From J089 sp964535735 (GTDB taxonomy: Bacteria; Fidelibacterota; Marinisomatia; Marinisomatales; J089): a DNA stretch of 64,000 nt. Each line of letters starts with the position of its first letter. Position 1 is the first letter of the stretch. Shown here one piece after another: positions 18,138 through 26,709 of the stretch. The stretch spans positions 1 through 64,000 of the forward strand of contig CAZHTM010000004.1 in NCBI GenBank assembly GCA_964535735.1. Reading direction: 5' to 3'. Below the pieces are notes generated by a model, which ran no database searches, was not told where the DNA came from, and saw only the letters and a program-made list of their open reading frames with translations. Position numbers and translations under genes: made by a program.

Positions 18138-19730
18138 TTAAAATACAGCTATATAAAAGTAAACAGTTGGCGGAGCTTTGAAATTATCTACAGAAATTTT
18201 CCGGAATACCACATTATCACCAAGGCCCAATACCTTTCTTCCAAGGAGTCTCGCATCTTTCAAATTATACAATTTTACAATGAGCGGTGAATAGGTCTTT
18301 TGTCCATAGTGTGATAAAGGAAAGGACTTAACTGCTCCCAGTTCCCACTGGTGAATGGAATCCAGAACGGTAGCCAACAGCACCTGCCTCCCCTCCAACG
18401 CTACATCATTACGTTTTAAGACGATTTGAACGGCCCCACTGTCAGAATCTATCACTACGTTACCATCGACGGCTGTAAATGCAGTTTCATCACTTTTTTC
18501 CAAATAATCCAGCATACTGTATGATGTATTGCGGAATGATTGAATAATGCCCGTAGAAGACTCCTTAGACAAGGTATCAGCTTCCCTAGTCGGTTCCTCC
18601 GTCTGGACGGATACTCTGGGTTTTAACCACCGTTCCAGAAGGGAATCCATGAATCCGAAATAGTAGGCCCCTCCCAACAAAAGGATCAAAACGACAACCC
18701 AACCAATAACCTTGGAGCTTTTCTTCGGTTCATCAGGAGGACTGTCCACGACGGCGGGTTCAGCCTCACCCGAGGAGGCTTCCCTTTCAGCCTCCTGCTC
18801 TAACCGTTTCAGGCGAGCCAAACGACGATCGAGCTCCGACGTATCATCCTGGGATGAATCCTTATCTTCCAAGAAATTAATTATTCGATTGGTGGCGTCA
18901 GCAGAGATGACCGCGGACAATACACCTAAATTCCGGCGTAAATCCCGTTTCCATCCGTGTTCCTCTCCAAACGCTTCAATATCGGGAATGAGGCTGTGAA
19001 CCTGGGTAGGAATATCCGTCCAAACATCCTTTCGACCATCCGGGATAGGTTCCACAAATTGAAACGGCGTTCGGTAGGACGGCCCTTCAAGTAAGGGTTC
19101 CACTGTTTTAGCATCCCCAATAATCGCTGATGAACGAATTTCTCCTGAATAAAAGCTTATAGACGCCTGGAAGGGTAAAGAGCCAACACAGCCCATCAGT
19201 TGATAAGACCGGGACTCAATAAATGTCCAAATCGAGTTCTTGGGATAATTCAGGCTAATTAAGGTGGCAGAGACGGGTGCACATTGATTAAATCGTGCCC
19301 CGACTTTAATTAACGATTGTCGAATCGTTTCAAGGACAGTCCGTTGAATACCACAGAGCCAAATAAACGTCGTGTCCGTTTCAGGACGGAAATAGTTGAT
19401 AACATAATGATCGGCCGATTCAGGCCAGGACTGGTTAATCCACCATTGTAGGTAAGCATTTATTTCTTCGTCGCTCAGTCCTTCATCCACCGTGAGAGCG
19501 CTAGTCAGCACCAACCCATCATCGATCAGGACTTCTACTTCCTGGCCTAAAAACCTAATTTGCGGCGAGAATGCTTCAAAGGCTTCGGCAATAATATCAC
19601 CGGGATTATTGGCCAGTAAGAGCTTTTTATAATAGGGTTCATCGACGACCTGGGAGATAGTAAATCCCTCGATATCCTTCCCCCATTCTATACAGGAAAT
19701 CGATTTATTGGATATTATAAGTGTAATCAA
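18138..19730 (-). CDS. PilM/GspL-like actin-fold membrane protein
   Basis: A 530-residue protein in three parts. Residues 1-290 resemble the actin-like PilM/GspL cytoplasmic domain: N-terminal strand ITLIISNKSI, a VxVLIDDGLVL strand, an SDEEINAYLQWWINQSWP helix where PilM has its EEL-x-x-A-I-x-W-E region, and an LxTIRQSLIKVGARF helix before the second lobe. A charged linker (about 290-340) leads to one transmembrane helix (341-359) and a periplasmic domain (360-530). This is the GspL layout (actin-fold + helix + periplasmic part). The start is TTG at 19730, 8 nt after the pilin-like gene stop, with weak ribosome-binding site. Assignment rests on pattern and topology. Confidence 0.65.
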   Translation of the reverse strand: MITLIISNKSISCIEWGKDIEGFTISQVVDEPYYKKLLLANNPGDIIAEAFEAFSPQIRFLGQEVEVLIDDGLVLTSALTVDEGLSDEEINAYLQWWINQSWPESADHYVINYFRPETDTTFIWLCGIQRTVLETIRQSLIKVGARFNQCAPVSATLISLNYPKNSIWTFIESRSYQLMGCVGSLPFQASISFYSGEIRSSAIIGDAKTVEPLLEGPSYRTPFQFVEPIPDGRKDVWTDIPTQVHSLIPDIEAFGEEHGWKRDLRRNLGVLSAVISADATNRIINFLEDKDSSQDDTSELDRRLARLKRLEQEAEREASSGEAEPAVVDSPPDEPKKSSKVIGWVVVLILLLGGAYYFGFMDSLLERWLKPRVSVQTEEPTREADTLSKESSTGIIQSFRNTSYSMLDYLEKSDETAFTAVDGNVVIDSDSGAVQIVLKRNDVALEGRQVLLATVLDSIHQWELGAVKSFPLSHYGQKTYSPLIVKLYNLKDARLLGRKVLGLGDNVVFRKISVDNFKAPPTVYFYIAVF

Positions 19731-19738
19731 ACGCGTGA

Positions 19739-20494
19739 CTACCGTTTATCCCAGCTACGAACTCCATCTTCGATATAACCATGATTGTAGGCTTTAAATG
19801 AAAAAATTCCGTATCGCGGTTCCTTGTACACGTCTTCGATGGGGCTGGTGATTCTAAAACTGCCCTCCTCAGAGAGCACCAAATCATAAGGTTTCCCGGT
19901 TAAAGGACAATAAAGCATGTTGGTATCGGGCATATATGAATCATAATATGTATTCACTTCCACCCGTTCCATGGGCGTCTCAGCCACAATCTCCCTGAGG
20001 TTAGGATCATCTTTATATTTTTTTAATTCCTGTTTCTGGATATAAATCGTATCTACCCGGTTGATGCTGGGATCAAACATAAGTAAGGTAACAGTCGTAT
20101 CCTGAATCGTATCTCTCCGCGTTTTACGAAATCCAAACGTGGTATCAAATTCAGCATCGAATCCTTCAGGTACATTGACTTTTATAACATTCGATTTCAA
20201 ACGTAATGTTTGTTCGTTTAGATAGGTGGAATCTGCCGTTAGAGAATCCCGAATCGCATCCACAACCTGAACGGCGAAGGATCCATCTAAATTATAGTCA
20301 CCCACTAATTGTTTATAAAATTGCTCGACCTGATAGATCGTTTCCATATTGAATCGGCTTTTTTCAGCGTAATGATCCTCTTCTTTCCATATTTCAACAG
20401 GTACATAGATTGAAATAACCAAAAATAAAAACGCCAGGACCATCAGGATTTCTAACAGATCGCTGTATCGTTTACGTTTTTTTTCGTCCATCAT
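19739..20494 (-). CDS. Pilin-like protein lacking a prepilin peptidase site
   Basis: A 251-residue protein with one N-terminal helix. The helix matches type IV pilin alpha-1: Glu15 and Pro32 are 17 residues apart, exactly the Glu5-Pro22 spacing of mature pilins, with an unbroken hydrophobic stretch between and an amphipathic continuation of about 30 residues. The residue at the -1 position is Tyr10, not Gly, so cleavage and N-methylation are unlikely; the helix could still sit in the membrane like a minor pseudopilin. The C-terminal part carries a CPLTGKPYDLV motif (Cys196) similar to endings of some pseudopilins. It lies between ComEA-like and PilM-like genes. I do not recognise a named family. 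Confidence 0.55.
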   Translation of the reverse strand: MMDEKKRKRYSDLLEILMVLAFLFLVISIYVPVEIWKEEDHYAEKSRFNMETIYQVEQFYKQLVGDYNLDGSFAVQVVDAIRDSLTADSTYLNEQTLRLKSNVIKVNVPEGFDAEFDTTFGFRKTRRDTIQDTTVTLLMFDPSINRVDTIYIQKQELKKYKDDPNLREIVAETPMERVEVNTYYDSYMPDTNMLYCPLTGKPYDLVLSEEGSFRITSPIEDVYKEPRYGIFSFKAYNHGYIEDGVRSWDKR

Positions 20495-20506
20495 AACCGA
20501 TTCACC

Positions 20507-20914
20507 TCATAAACTGATGAAGGGGCGGATTCTATCTAATGTTTTTTGCCCGATTCCCTTAACCATTTTTAATTCATCCGTCGATTTAAAAGGCCCATGC
20601 AATTCACGGTATTCGATTATCCGTTTTGCCATTACTGGACCGATCGTCGGGAGCGACTCTAATTCCTTACGATTCGCAATATTAATATTAATGAATTCCT
20701 CGTGTGCTTTTGTAGTCTTTTCTAGGGTGTCATTTGCGGTGATTTCTCCTGCCGATTGTGAATCCTGTACAACCGGTTGCAACCTGTCTATGGGATGGGA
20801 CGAAGCACCAAAATGATCCCATTGTCGACGAATTAGACCGGTTATTCCACCGATAATGACCGTGACAACAATCAATCCCAGAACCCTGCGCTCTTGTGGC
20901 GTAAACAGGGGCAT
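20507..20914 (-). CDS. ComEA-like helix-hairpin-helix protein
   Basis: A 135-residue protein with an N-terminal membrane anchor (about 12-29), a variable spacer, and a ComEA-type double helix-hairpin-helix domain (about 74-135): INIANRKELESLPTIGPVMA followed by GPFKSTDELKMVKGIGQKT. ComEA binds incoming double-stranded DNA in the periplasm during transformation. The gene sits 2 nt after dnaJ and 12 nt before the pilin-like gene. Other ComEA-like proteins act in DNA repair or remain uncharacterised, so the uptake role is inferred. Confidence 0.88.
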   Translation of the reverse strand: MPLFTPQERRVLGLIVVTVIIGGITGLIRRQWDHFGASSHPIDRLQPVVQDSQSAGEITANDTLEKTTKAHEEFININIANRKELESLPTIGPVMAKRIIEYRELHGPFKSTDELKMVKGIGQKTLDRIRPFISL

Positions 20915-20916
20915 AA

Positions 20917-22050
20917 TTAAAGATCAACTTTAGTGAATTTGGGTTCCGTATCCGGCGAAGCCTTTAGGAACTCTTCTAACAATGATTTTTGCTGGCGATT
21001 CAGGGATTTAGGCGTCACAACCTGTATTCGGACCAATTGATCCCCCACTCCGCGTCCGTGAAGACGGGGAAGGCCTTTTCCTCGCATACGTAATACTTGT
21101 CCGGATTGAATTCCCGCGGGTATTTTCAGAGAGGCATGGCCATCCACTGTCGGGATTGTAACTTCCGCCCCCAAAGCTGCCTGGGCAAAGGAAATTTGTG
21201 CCTCCAACAAAATGTCCGCGTCATTCCGGGTAAAATAGGGATGATCTTCTTCATCAAATATCACCACCAGATCACCGGGTACTACTCCTTTACCGCCTTG
21301 GTTTCCCTGGCCCTCTAGTGTCATATAATTCCCGGCCTGGACCCCTTTGGGTATTTTTATTTTAATAGTCGTGGACTTCCGGATAACGCCGTTTCCCTTA
21401 CAGGTTGAACAGGCGTGTTCAATGATTTCTCCAGTCCCTTGACAAACCGGACAATCGCTCACTACAATGGATTGGCCAAAAAAAGACTGGGAAACTTGCC
21501 GCACCTGCCCCGCGCCACCACAATGTCGACAGCGCACTGGAGACGTTCCTTTTTTCGCGCCGGTTCCATCACAGGTGGGACAGACTTCATTACGTTTTAT
21601 CCGTAATTGTTTTTCAGTCCCATGTAAAATTTCTTTGAATGTCAGTTTTAGCGAAACCCGTAAATCCCGGGCTTTGCGAACGGATCGTCCGGAACGACTT
21701 CGGCGACCGCCTCCGAAGATGTCTTCGAAGGGATTGCGGCCTCCAAAAATATCTCCGAATTGACTGAAAATGTCCTCCACCGACATATGAAATCCACCGA
21801 ATCCACCACCACCTCCTGTATTGTCGCCAAGTCCTACACCAGCATGACCAAACCGATCATAATTGGCGCGTTTAGAGGCATCGCTAAGAATGGAATAGGC
21901 TTCTGCCGCTTCTTTAAATTTTTGTTCAGCTTCTTTATCACCAGGATTTTTATCCGGGTGATATTTCATAGCTATTTTACGGTAGGCCTTCTTGATTTCA
22001 TTTTCCGATGCCGATTTGGAGACCCCTAGGATTTCATACAAGTCTTTCAT
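20917..22050 (-). CDS. dnaJ: Chaperone DnaJ
   Basis: A 377-residue class I Hsp40 co-chaperone of DnaK. J domain at residues 1-68 with the HPD motif (YHPDKNPGD), a Gly/Phe-rich region (about 75-115), four CxxCxGxG zinc repeats (CPTCDGTG, CRHCGGAG, CPVCQGTG, CSTCKGNG) and the C-terminal substrate-binding domains. The ATG overlaps the grpE stop (ATGA). DnaK itself is not in this window. Confidence 0.98.
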   Translation of the reverse strand: MKDLYEILGVSKSASENEIKKAYRKIAMKYHPDKNPGDKEAEQKFKEAAEAYSILSDASKRANYDRFGHAGVGLGDNTGGGGGFGGFHMSVEDIFSQFGDIFGGRNPFEDIFGGGRRSRSGRSVRKARDLRVSLKLTFKEILHGTEKQLRIKRNEVCPTCDGTGAKKGTSPVRCRHCGGAGQVRQVSQSFFGQSIVVSDCPVCQGTGEIIEHACSTCKGNGVIRKSTTIKIKIPKGVQAGNYMTLEGQGNQGGKGVVPGDLVVIFDEEDHPYFTRNDADILLEAQISFAQAALGAEVTIPTVDGHASLKIPAGIQSGQVLRMRGKGLPRLHGRGVGDQLVRIQVVTPKSLNRQQKSLLEEFLKASPDTEPKFTKVDL

Positions 22051-22604
22051 TTCTTATTCACAATGACTTTGGCATGTCGCAATACCCGATCTTTATACCG
22101 ATACCCCTTTTCAAAGACTTGTAATATCGTGTTATCCTCCTTTTCAGGATCCGATTGGACCATCATCGCATCATGGATATCAGGGTCCAGCGCATCTCCT
22201 GGTTCGGCGAAAGGCGTGAGCTTCCATTCTTCAAATTGTTTGTTCAACCGTTTCCGGATTAATTCAATTCCTTGGATCAAAGAATCTCGTTTTTTATCCG
22301 ATGAATCCCCATTGGCCGCTTCCGCTAGGCGATCCAGGTCATCGACAATCGGCAATAGGTCTTTTAGAATGGTTTCCCCGTTATACTCCAGAATTTTTTG
22401 GATTTCTTTTTCTTTCCGGCGACGGAAGTTATCAAACTCCGCTCTGAGCCGTAAGTACTTCTCTTCGGACTGAGCCAACGATTCGGTCAGTTCCTGGATA
22501 ATTTTTTTCTCTTTAGAGCCCGTTGTTTTTTTCTTAGGTGCGGACTTCTGTTTACGTGAAGCCGTTTTAGCTTCTTTCTCTGATGTTCCTTTTTTAGCAG
22601 ACAT
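22047..22604 (-). CDS. grpE: Nucleotide exchange factor GrpE
   Basis: About 185 residues. A Lys/Ser/Thr-rich N-terminus is followed by the long coiled coil of GrpE (LAQSEEKYLRLRAEFDNFRRR, about 55-80) and the C-terminal beta domain with DIHDAMM and VLQVFEKGY-like TILQVFEKGYRYKDRVLRHAKV. It releases ADP from DnaK. The ATG at 22604 is preferred over an upstream TTG (22622) because it matches the family start and has a GGAG site upstream. It overlaps hrcA by 11 nt. Confidence 0.95.
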   Translation of the reverse strand: MSAKKGTSEKEAKTASRKQKSAPKKKTTGSKEKKIIQELTESLAQSEEKYLRLRAEFDNFRRRKEKEIQKILEYNGETILKDLLPIVDDLDRLAEAANGDSSDKKRDSLIQGIELIRKRLNKQFEEWKLTPFAEPGDALDPDIHDAMMVQSDPEKEDNTILQVFEKGYRYKDRVLRHAKVIVNKK

Positions 22605-23616
22605 CGGGCATAATCTCCACAAATGAGTCTAAAAGATGTTTAATCTTTTTGTACGGTAAGCGTGTGGGACCCAATAAGGCTAATTGACCCGTGATGAGTC
22701 CACTGGAAAAGGGAGCCACAATAACAGCACAATGATGTAAAAGTTGATCTTCGTTTTCCGATCCAATGGACCAGGAAATTTCCTGGGTATTCAACGACCG
22801 GGATATGACCGGTTCCAAACGCCCCTCTTCTAAGGCCGTGAGAGTATTCGTCAAGACGGTCTGGTCCTGGAACTCCGGATGCGACAGTAACGGTTGAAGC
22901 GATGAAGAATAAATTAGCATATCGGTGGAAAATTGAAAGTATTCGTCGGTGTGATTGAGGATTACTTGGATGACTTCATGGTTAAAAACATCCGTTTCTT
23001 TTAACCGACTATTAATAGACGTAATAATTTCCGCTAAAGTCAACCCGGCCAGGCGTTCGTTAAGAATAAGTCTGATTTTTTCCAGGTCGCTTGGTTTAAC
23101 CTTAAGGTCCAGACTTAATACAATCGATTTCACCATCCCGGACTCCATCGCCAGTACCATCATAATACGTTCTTCCGATAATGAAATCAATTCAATATCA
23201 TGGAGCACACTTTGATCGGGATTGGGAATCACGACCATACCGAACAGGCGACTTAATTTTCCCAATAAATGCGCCGTTGCTTGTAACATATGGTTAATAT
23301 CCACCGAAAGGTTAGTCAATTCTTCCAATACATTGGCTGGAAGGGTGGTTTTATGGCTTTCATCGATACAGTTATCAACATAGTACCTGTATCCCTCATC
23401 GGTGGGGATTCGCCCGGCAGATGTATAGGGATGGGTTAATAACCCTTTTTGTTCCAGGCGATACAAAATCTGCCGAATTGTGGCCGAACTCAGCGGAATC
23501 GTATACCGTTGCTTCAAATGGTTGGACCCCACCGGTTGGATGGAATGGATGAATTCCTCCACCGTCTTCTTAAGAAGCTGTTCCTCGCGTTCAGTTAATA
23601 CAATGTTTTTAGTCAT
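22594..23616 (-). CDS. hrcA: Heat-inducible transcription repressor HrcA
   Basis: A 340-residue repressor of class I heat-shock genes. N-terminal winged helix (about 1-75: EREEQLLKKTVEEFI, LSSATIRQILYRLEQKGLLTHPYTSAGRIPTDEGYRYYVD), then the dimerisation and inserted domains. It heads hrcA-grpE-dnaJ. HrcA normally binds CIRCE (TTAGCACTC-N9-GAGTGCTAA); I found no such element in the 53 bases upstream, only GAGTGTGCTC, which does not fit. Its targets may lie elsewhere. Confidence 0.96.
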   Translation of the reverse strand: MTKNIVLTEREEQLLKKTVEEFIHSIQPVGSNHLKQRYTIPLSSATIRQILYRLEQKGLLTHPYTSAGRIPTDEGYRYYVDNCIDESHKTTLPANVLEELTNLSVDINHMLQATAHLLGKLSRLFGMVVIPNPDQSVLHDIELISLSEERIMMVLAMESGMVKSIVLSLDLKVKPSDLEKIRLILNERLAGLTLAEIITSINSRLKETDVFNHEVIQVILNHTDEYFQFSTDMLIYSSSLQPLLSHPEFQDQTVLTNTLTALEEGRLEPVISRSLNTQEISWSIGSENEDQLLHHCAVIVAPFSSGLITGQLALLGPTRLPYKKIKHLLDSFVEIMPDVC

Positions 23617-23669
23617 TTTTCAATCGTGAAAATTACGAGTGTGCTCTCATGCCGAACAAGATATCCCTC

Positions 23670-24539
23670 TCAGGTCCGCAAGAATTTTGATACGGCACGC
23701 TGGGCGCTGAGGATACCCACAAAAATGGAAATCAACAGCAAAGCTGGCAATAACATGGGGTCCGGATCAATATGAAACCGGTATCGGGAAAGCAAGGTGT
23801 TCCCCCACTTTAAGGCCGCCATGGTGAAACCATAAGTAAGTAAACCTGCGGTCAAGGATAACAGAATGGATTCCACCATGAAGGGAATTTTAATAAACCA
23901 TTTAGACGCCCCGATGAGTTGCAACGATTTCATTAATTCCTGCCGCGCATACGCTGAAAGGCGGATTGTTCCAGACATAATGACAATAGTAATTAACACG
24001 ATCACAGCCGCAATGAGTACTTCCAATTTCACAGCCTGTTCATAAGCACGTTCTATCCGAGTAATAAGTCGTCCCTGATAACTGATGTCATCCACACCCT
24101 CCAGGTTACGGATTTGCCGAATAATTGCTTCGGGATAAACCGGTTCTTTCGTATCACGAACCAAATTAACCACGCAACTGGGAGGCAGAGGATTATATCC
24201 CAACATGGATTCCACGTCTTCGCCGAATTGATCCTTGAAGATACGTTTGGCGTCATCGGGTGTGATGATGGTGGTGGATCGAACCCCGTCGATAGCGTCA
24301 ATACGGGCTTTCAATTTATCCAGATCAGATGAGGGCGTGTTCGGTTTAAAAAATACTTCAATTTTGTATTTGGATCGGATATACTCGATAAGTTGGTGGG
24401 AGTTCACGCCGATTAAAAAAAGCACGCTGAGTACTGCCAGGTTCAGAATCATACTCAATACTGTAGTACTCGCGGTCAATTTATGCCGCCCGATATTTCG
24501 AATCCCTTCCGAGATGAGGAATGCTAAACGATCCATCAT
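23670..24539 (-). CDS. ftsX: Cell division protein FtsX
   Basis: A 289-residue permease-like partner of FtsE, controlling peptidoglycan hydrolases at the septum. Four transmembrane helices (about 22-42, 170-195, 215-240, 260-285) and a large extracytoplasmic loop (about 50-165) with VFFKPNTPSSDL and the family-typical LGYNPLPPS. The ATG overlaps the ftsE stop (ATGA). Confidence 0.95.
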   Translation of the reverse strand: MMDRLAFLISEGIRNIGRHKLTASTTVLSMILNLAVLSVLFLIGVNSHQLIEYIRSKYKIEVFFKPNTPSSDLDKLKARIDAIDGVRSTTIITPDDAKRIFKDQFGEDVESMLGYNPLPPSCVVNLVRDTKEPVYPEAIIRQIRNLEGVDDISYQGRLITRIERAYEQAVKLEVLIAAVIVLITIVIMSGTIRLSAYARQELMKSLQLIGASKWFIKIPFMVESILLSLTAGLLTYGFTMAALKWGNTLLSRYRFHIDPDPMLLPALLLISIFVGILSAQRAVSKFLRT

Positions 24540-25189
24540 TCGCTGATCAATCGTCCTTTTTGCATTTGTATGACCCGTTGGTCCCGTCCCTTGATCAAGG
24601 TGTAATCATGGGTGCTCATGAATACCGTCACCCCATCTTTGTGAATTGATTCCAACAGAGTGATCAAATCAAACGAAGTAACCGGATCCAGGTTCCCGGT
24701 AGGTTCATCGGCTAAAATAATATCCGGATCTTTAATCAATGCCCGGGCGATACAAACCCGTTGCTGTTCACCACCGCTTAATTCAGAAGGACGGTGATTT
24801 TCCTTTCCTTTCAACCCTACCTGTTCCAAAACATCAGGAACCAAAACTCCAATATCTTTTTTCGAATACCCCATGACATGAAGGGGAAGTGCCACATTTT
24901 GAGCTACGGATCGATCCGGTAATAAATGATAATCCTGGAAAATCATTCCAATGCTTCGCCGCAGTTTCGGAATATGCCGCCGTTTAATTTTATTGGAATA
25001 ATACCCATCCACTTCCACAACCCCTTCTTGAGGAAATAAATCCATGTACACCATACGCATCAGCGTGGTTTTCCCACATCCAGTGGGACCGATTAAAAAG
25101 ACAAACTCACCATCCTGGATTTGGAAATGGATATCGTAGATTCCGCCTCCCCGGTTAAATTCGTAGGATACGTGTTGAAAATCAATCAT
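24536..25189 (-). CDS. ftsE: Cell division ATP-binding protein FtsE
   Basis: A 217-residue ABC ATPase. Walker A GPTGCGKTT, Q-loop GMIFQDYHLLPDRSVAQNVALPL, signature LSGGEQQRV, Walker B DIILADEPTGNLDP, H-loop STHD. The DYHLLPDRSVAQNV stretch is characteristic of FtsE. It works with FtsX in divisome-linked cell-wall hydrolysis. The gene lies 9 nt after the antiporter gene. Confidence 0.96.
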   Translation of the reverse strand: MIDFQHVSYEFNRGGGIYDIHFQIQDGEFVFLIGPTGCGKTTLMRMVYMDLFPQEGVVEVDGYYSNKIKRRHIPKLRRSIGMIFQDYHLLPDRSVAQNVALPLHVMGYSKKDIGVLVPDVLEQVGLKGKENHRPSELSGGEQQRVCIARALIKDPDIILADEPTGNLDPVTSFDLITLLESIHKDGVTVFMSTHDYTLIKGRDQRVIQMQKGRLISE

Positions 25190-25198
25190 TCCTGAGAC

Positions 25199-26125
25199 TT
25201 AACGAAGGAAGAGAAAATACACAAGAACCACATAGCTGAGCACTAATAACCCCGATGCCCAGCGCGGTACACTCCCCGAAAAACGGCTTAAGGGAAGAAA
25301 TGATACACCAAACAGGATCATTATCGGAATTTCAAAGGTGATAACGGATTTTGGAATCGCCAAAGGTTTAATCAAACTCACGATTCCGAGAACGGACAAA
25401 AGATTAAAAATATTGGAGCCGATAATATTTCCCAATGAAATGGCCCCTTGACGTCGGAAAGCTGCCACAACGGAAGTGGCCAATTCCGGAAGACTGGTTC
25501 CGAAGGCCACGACGGTCATCCCGATCACCATTTCGCTGATTCCGAAAAAACGAGCGATAATTATTGCTCCCTGGACAAACCATTCACTACCAAAATAGAG
25601 TAAAATGCTCCCTAAAATTATTAATCCAACGGAAACTACTGCGGAGTGAATCACATCGGCGACTACTTCCACATCCACTGGAGGTTTACGGAATTTCCGA
25701 ATGGTATAAAATATCAAGGCGGTTACAAATAGCCCCCCCTCCCATCGCATGAGAATACCGTCGAAAGAAAAAACCACTAAAACCAGGGAAACCACAATGT
25801 AAAATGCTAAATCACGAATAATCACCGGCAAATTGATTGCAATGGGAAAGATCAACGTACTGAGCCCCAAAACCAGACCTATGTTCGTGATGTTGGATCC
25901 CAAAACATTTCCTACAGCGATAGAATCGGAATTTTGGAGAGCCGCTTTAATGCTCACAAACAATTCCGGTAAAGACGTCCCAAAGGCTACGATGGTCAGC
26001 CCAATGGCCAAAGGTGACATTCTCAGCATTCGGGCGATGTGTACACCACCACGTACCAGCCACTCTGCCCCGAAATAGAGAATGATCGTGCCTATTCCCA
26101 GTAGAAAAAGACTTTGTCCAATCAT
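25199..26125 (-). CDS. CaCA-family calcium/sodium antiporter (YrbG-like)
   Basis: A 308-residue inner-membrane antiporter with about ten helices and the two inverted alpha-repeats of the CaCA family: FGTSLPELFVSIKAAL with GNVLGSNITNIGLVLG (about 48-95), and FGTSLPELATSVVAAF with GNIIGSNIFNLLSVLG (about 208-255). The acidic residue in each PEL motif is the cation ligand. Exchange of Ca2+ for Na+ or H+ is the family function. The ATG overlaps the nadD stop. Confidence 0.95.
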   Translation of the reverse strand: MIGQSLFLLGIGTIILYFGAEWLVRGGVHIARMLRMSPLAIGLTIVAFGTSLPELFVSIKAALQNSDSIAVGNVLGSNITNIGLVLGLSTLIFPIAINLPVIIRDLAFYIVVSLVLVVFSFDGILMRWEGGLFVTALIFYTIRKFRKPPVDVEVVADVIHSAVVSVGLIILGSILLYFGSEWFVQGAIIIARFFGISEMVIGMTVVAFGTSLPELATSVVAAFRRQGAISLGNIIGSNIFNLLSVLGIVSLIKPLAIPKSVITFEIPIMILFGVSFLPLSRFSGSVPRWASGLLVLSYVVLVYFLFLR

Positions 26126-26709
26126 TCAGAATATAGATTATGTTTGTTAATAAACTCCCACACGGGTTGGGTCACCATATAACGGATGGTTTTGTTTTCT
26201 CTCCACCGTTTCCGTATGGTTGTTGAGGAAATTTCGATTCTGGGAATATTGGCAAACTGGACTTTACTTAAAATCCAGCTTTTGATTTCGCTAGGCTTAA
26301 ACCCGGGCCTAAGAGCAACAATCACCTGACATTCATCTAGAATTTTCTCTGGGTCTTTCCACCTATGAAACTGACCCAATGTATCGGATCCGATCAGAAA
26401 AAATACATTTTCACTCTTTAAACCCATGTCCGTTTTTATTTGACGGATTGTATCAATTGAATAGGATACACCGCCACGTTGGATTTCGATGTCGGATATT
26501 TCGAACCGAGGGTTGCTCGCCACAGCACTTTTTAGCATTTCAATGCGTAAATGCACCGGTGTTAATGGTGAGGTTTGTTTATGAGGAGGAATCAGAGCTG
26601 GAATAAAAATAATTTTATCAAAGTTTTCCGCTTCGCAGATGGTTTGCGCAATTAATAAATGCCCGATATGGGGTGGATCAAACGTCCCTCCGAATAAACA
26701 AATTTTCAA
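26122..26709 (-). CDS. nadD: Nicotinate-nucleotide adenylyltransferase
   Basis: A 195-residue enzyme that adenylylates nicotinate mononucleotide in NAD synthesis. Seen: LFGGTFDPPHIGHLLIAQ (TxGH nucleotidyltransferase motif), PPHK, FLIGSDTLGQFHRWKDPEKIL and the C-terminal ISSTTIRKR. The start is TTG, inside a TTGA overlap with the bamD stop, with an AGAAGG site upstream. Confidence 0.96.
   Translation of the reverse strand: MKICLFGGTFDPPHIGHLLIAQTICEAENFDKIIFIPALIPPHKQTSPLTPVHLRIEMLKSAVASNPRFEISDIEIQRGGVSYSIDTIRQIKTDMGLKSENVFFLIGSDTLGQFHRWKDPEKILDECQVIVALRPGFKPSEIKSWILSKVQFANIPRIEISSTTIRKRWRENKTIRYMVTQPVWEFINKHNLYSE

Noticed and set aside
23617..23669. Possible CIRCE element before hrcA (GAGTGTGCTC)
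   Set aside because: It lacks the TTAGCACTC-N9-GAGTGCTAA form; only a short GAG...CTC symmetry is present.
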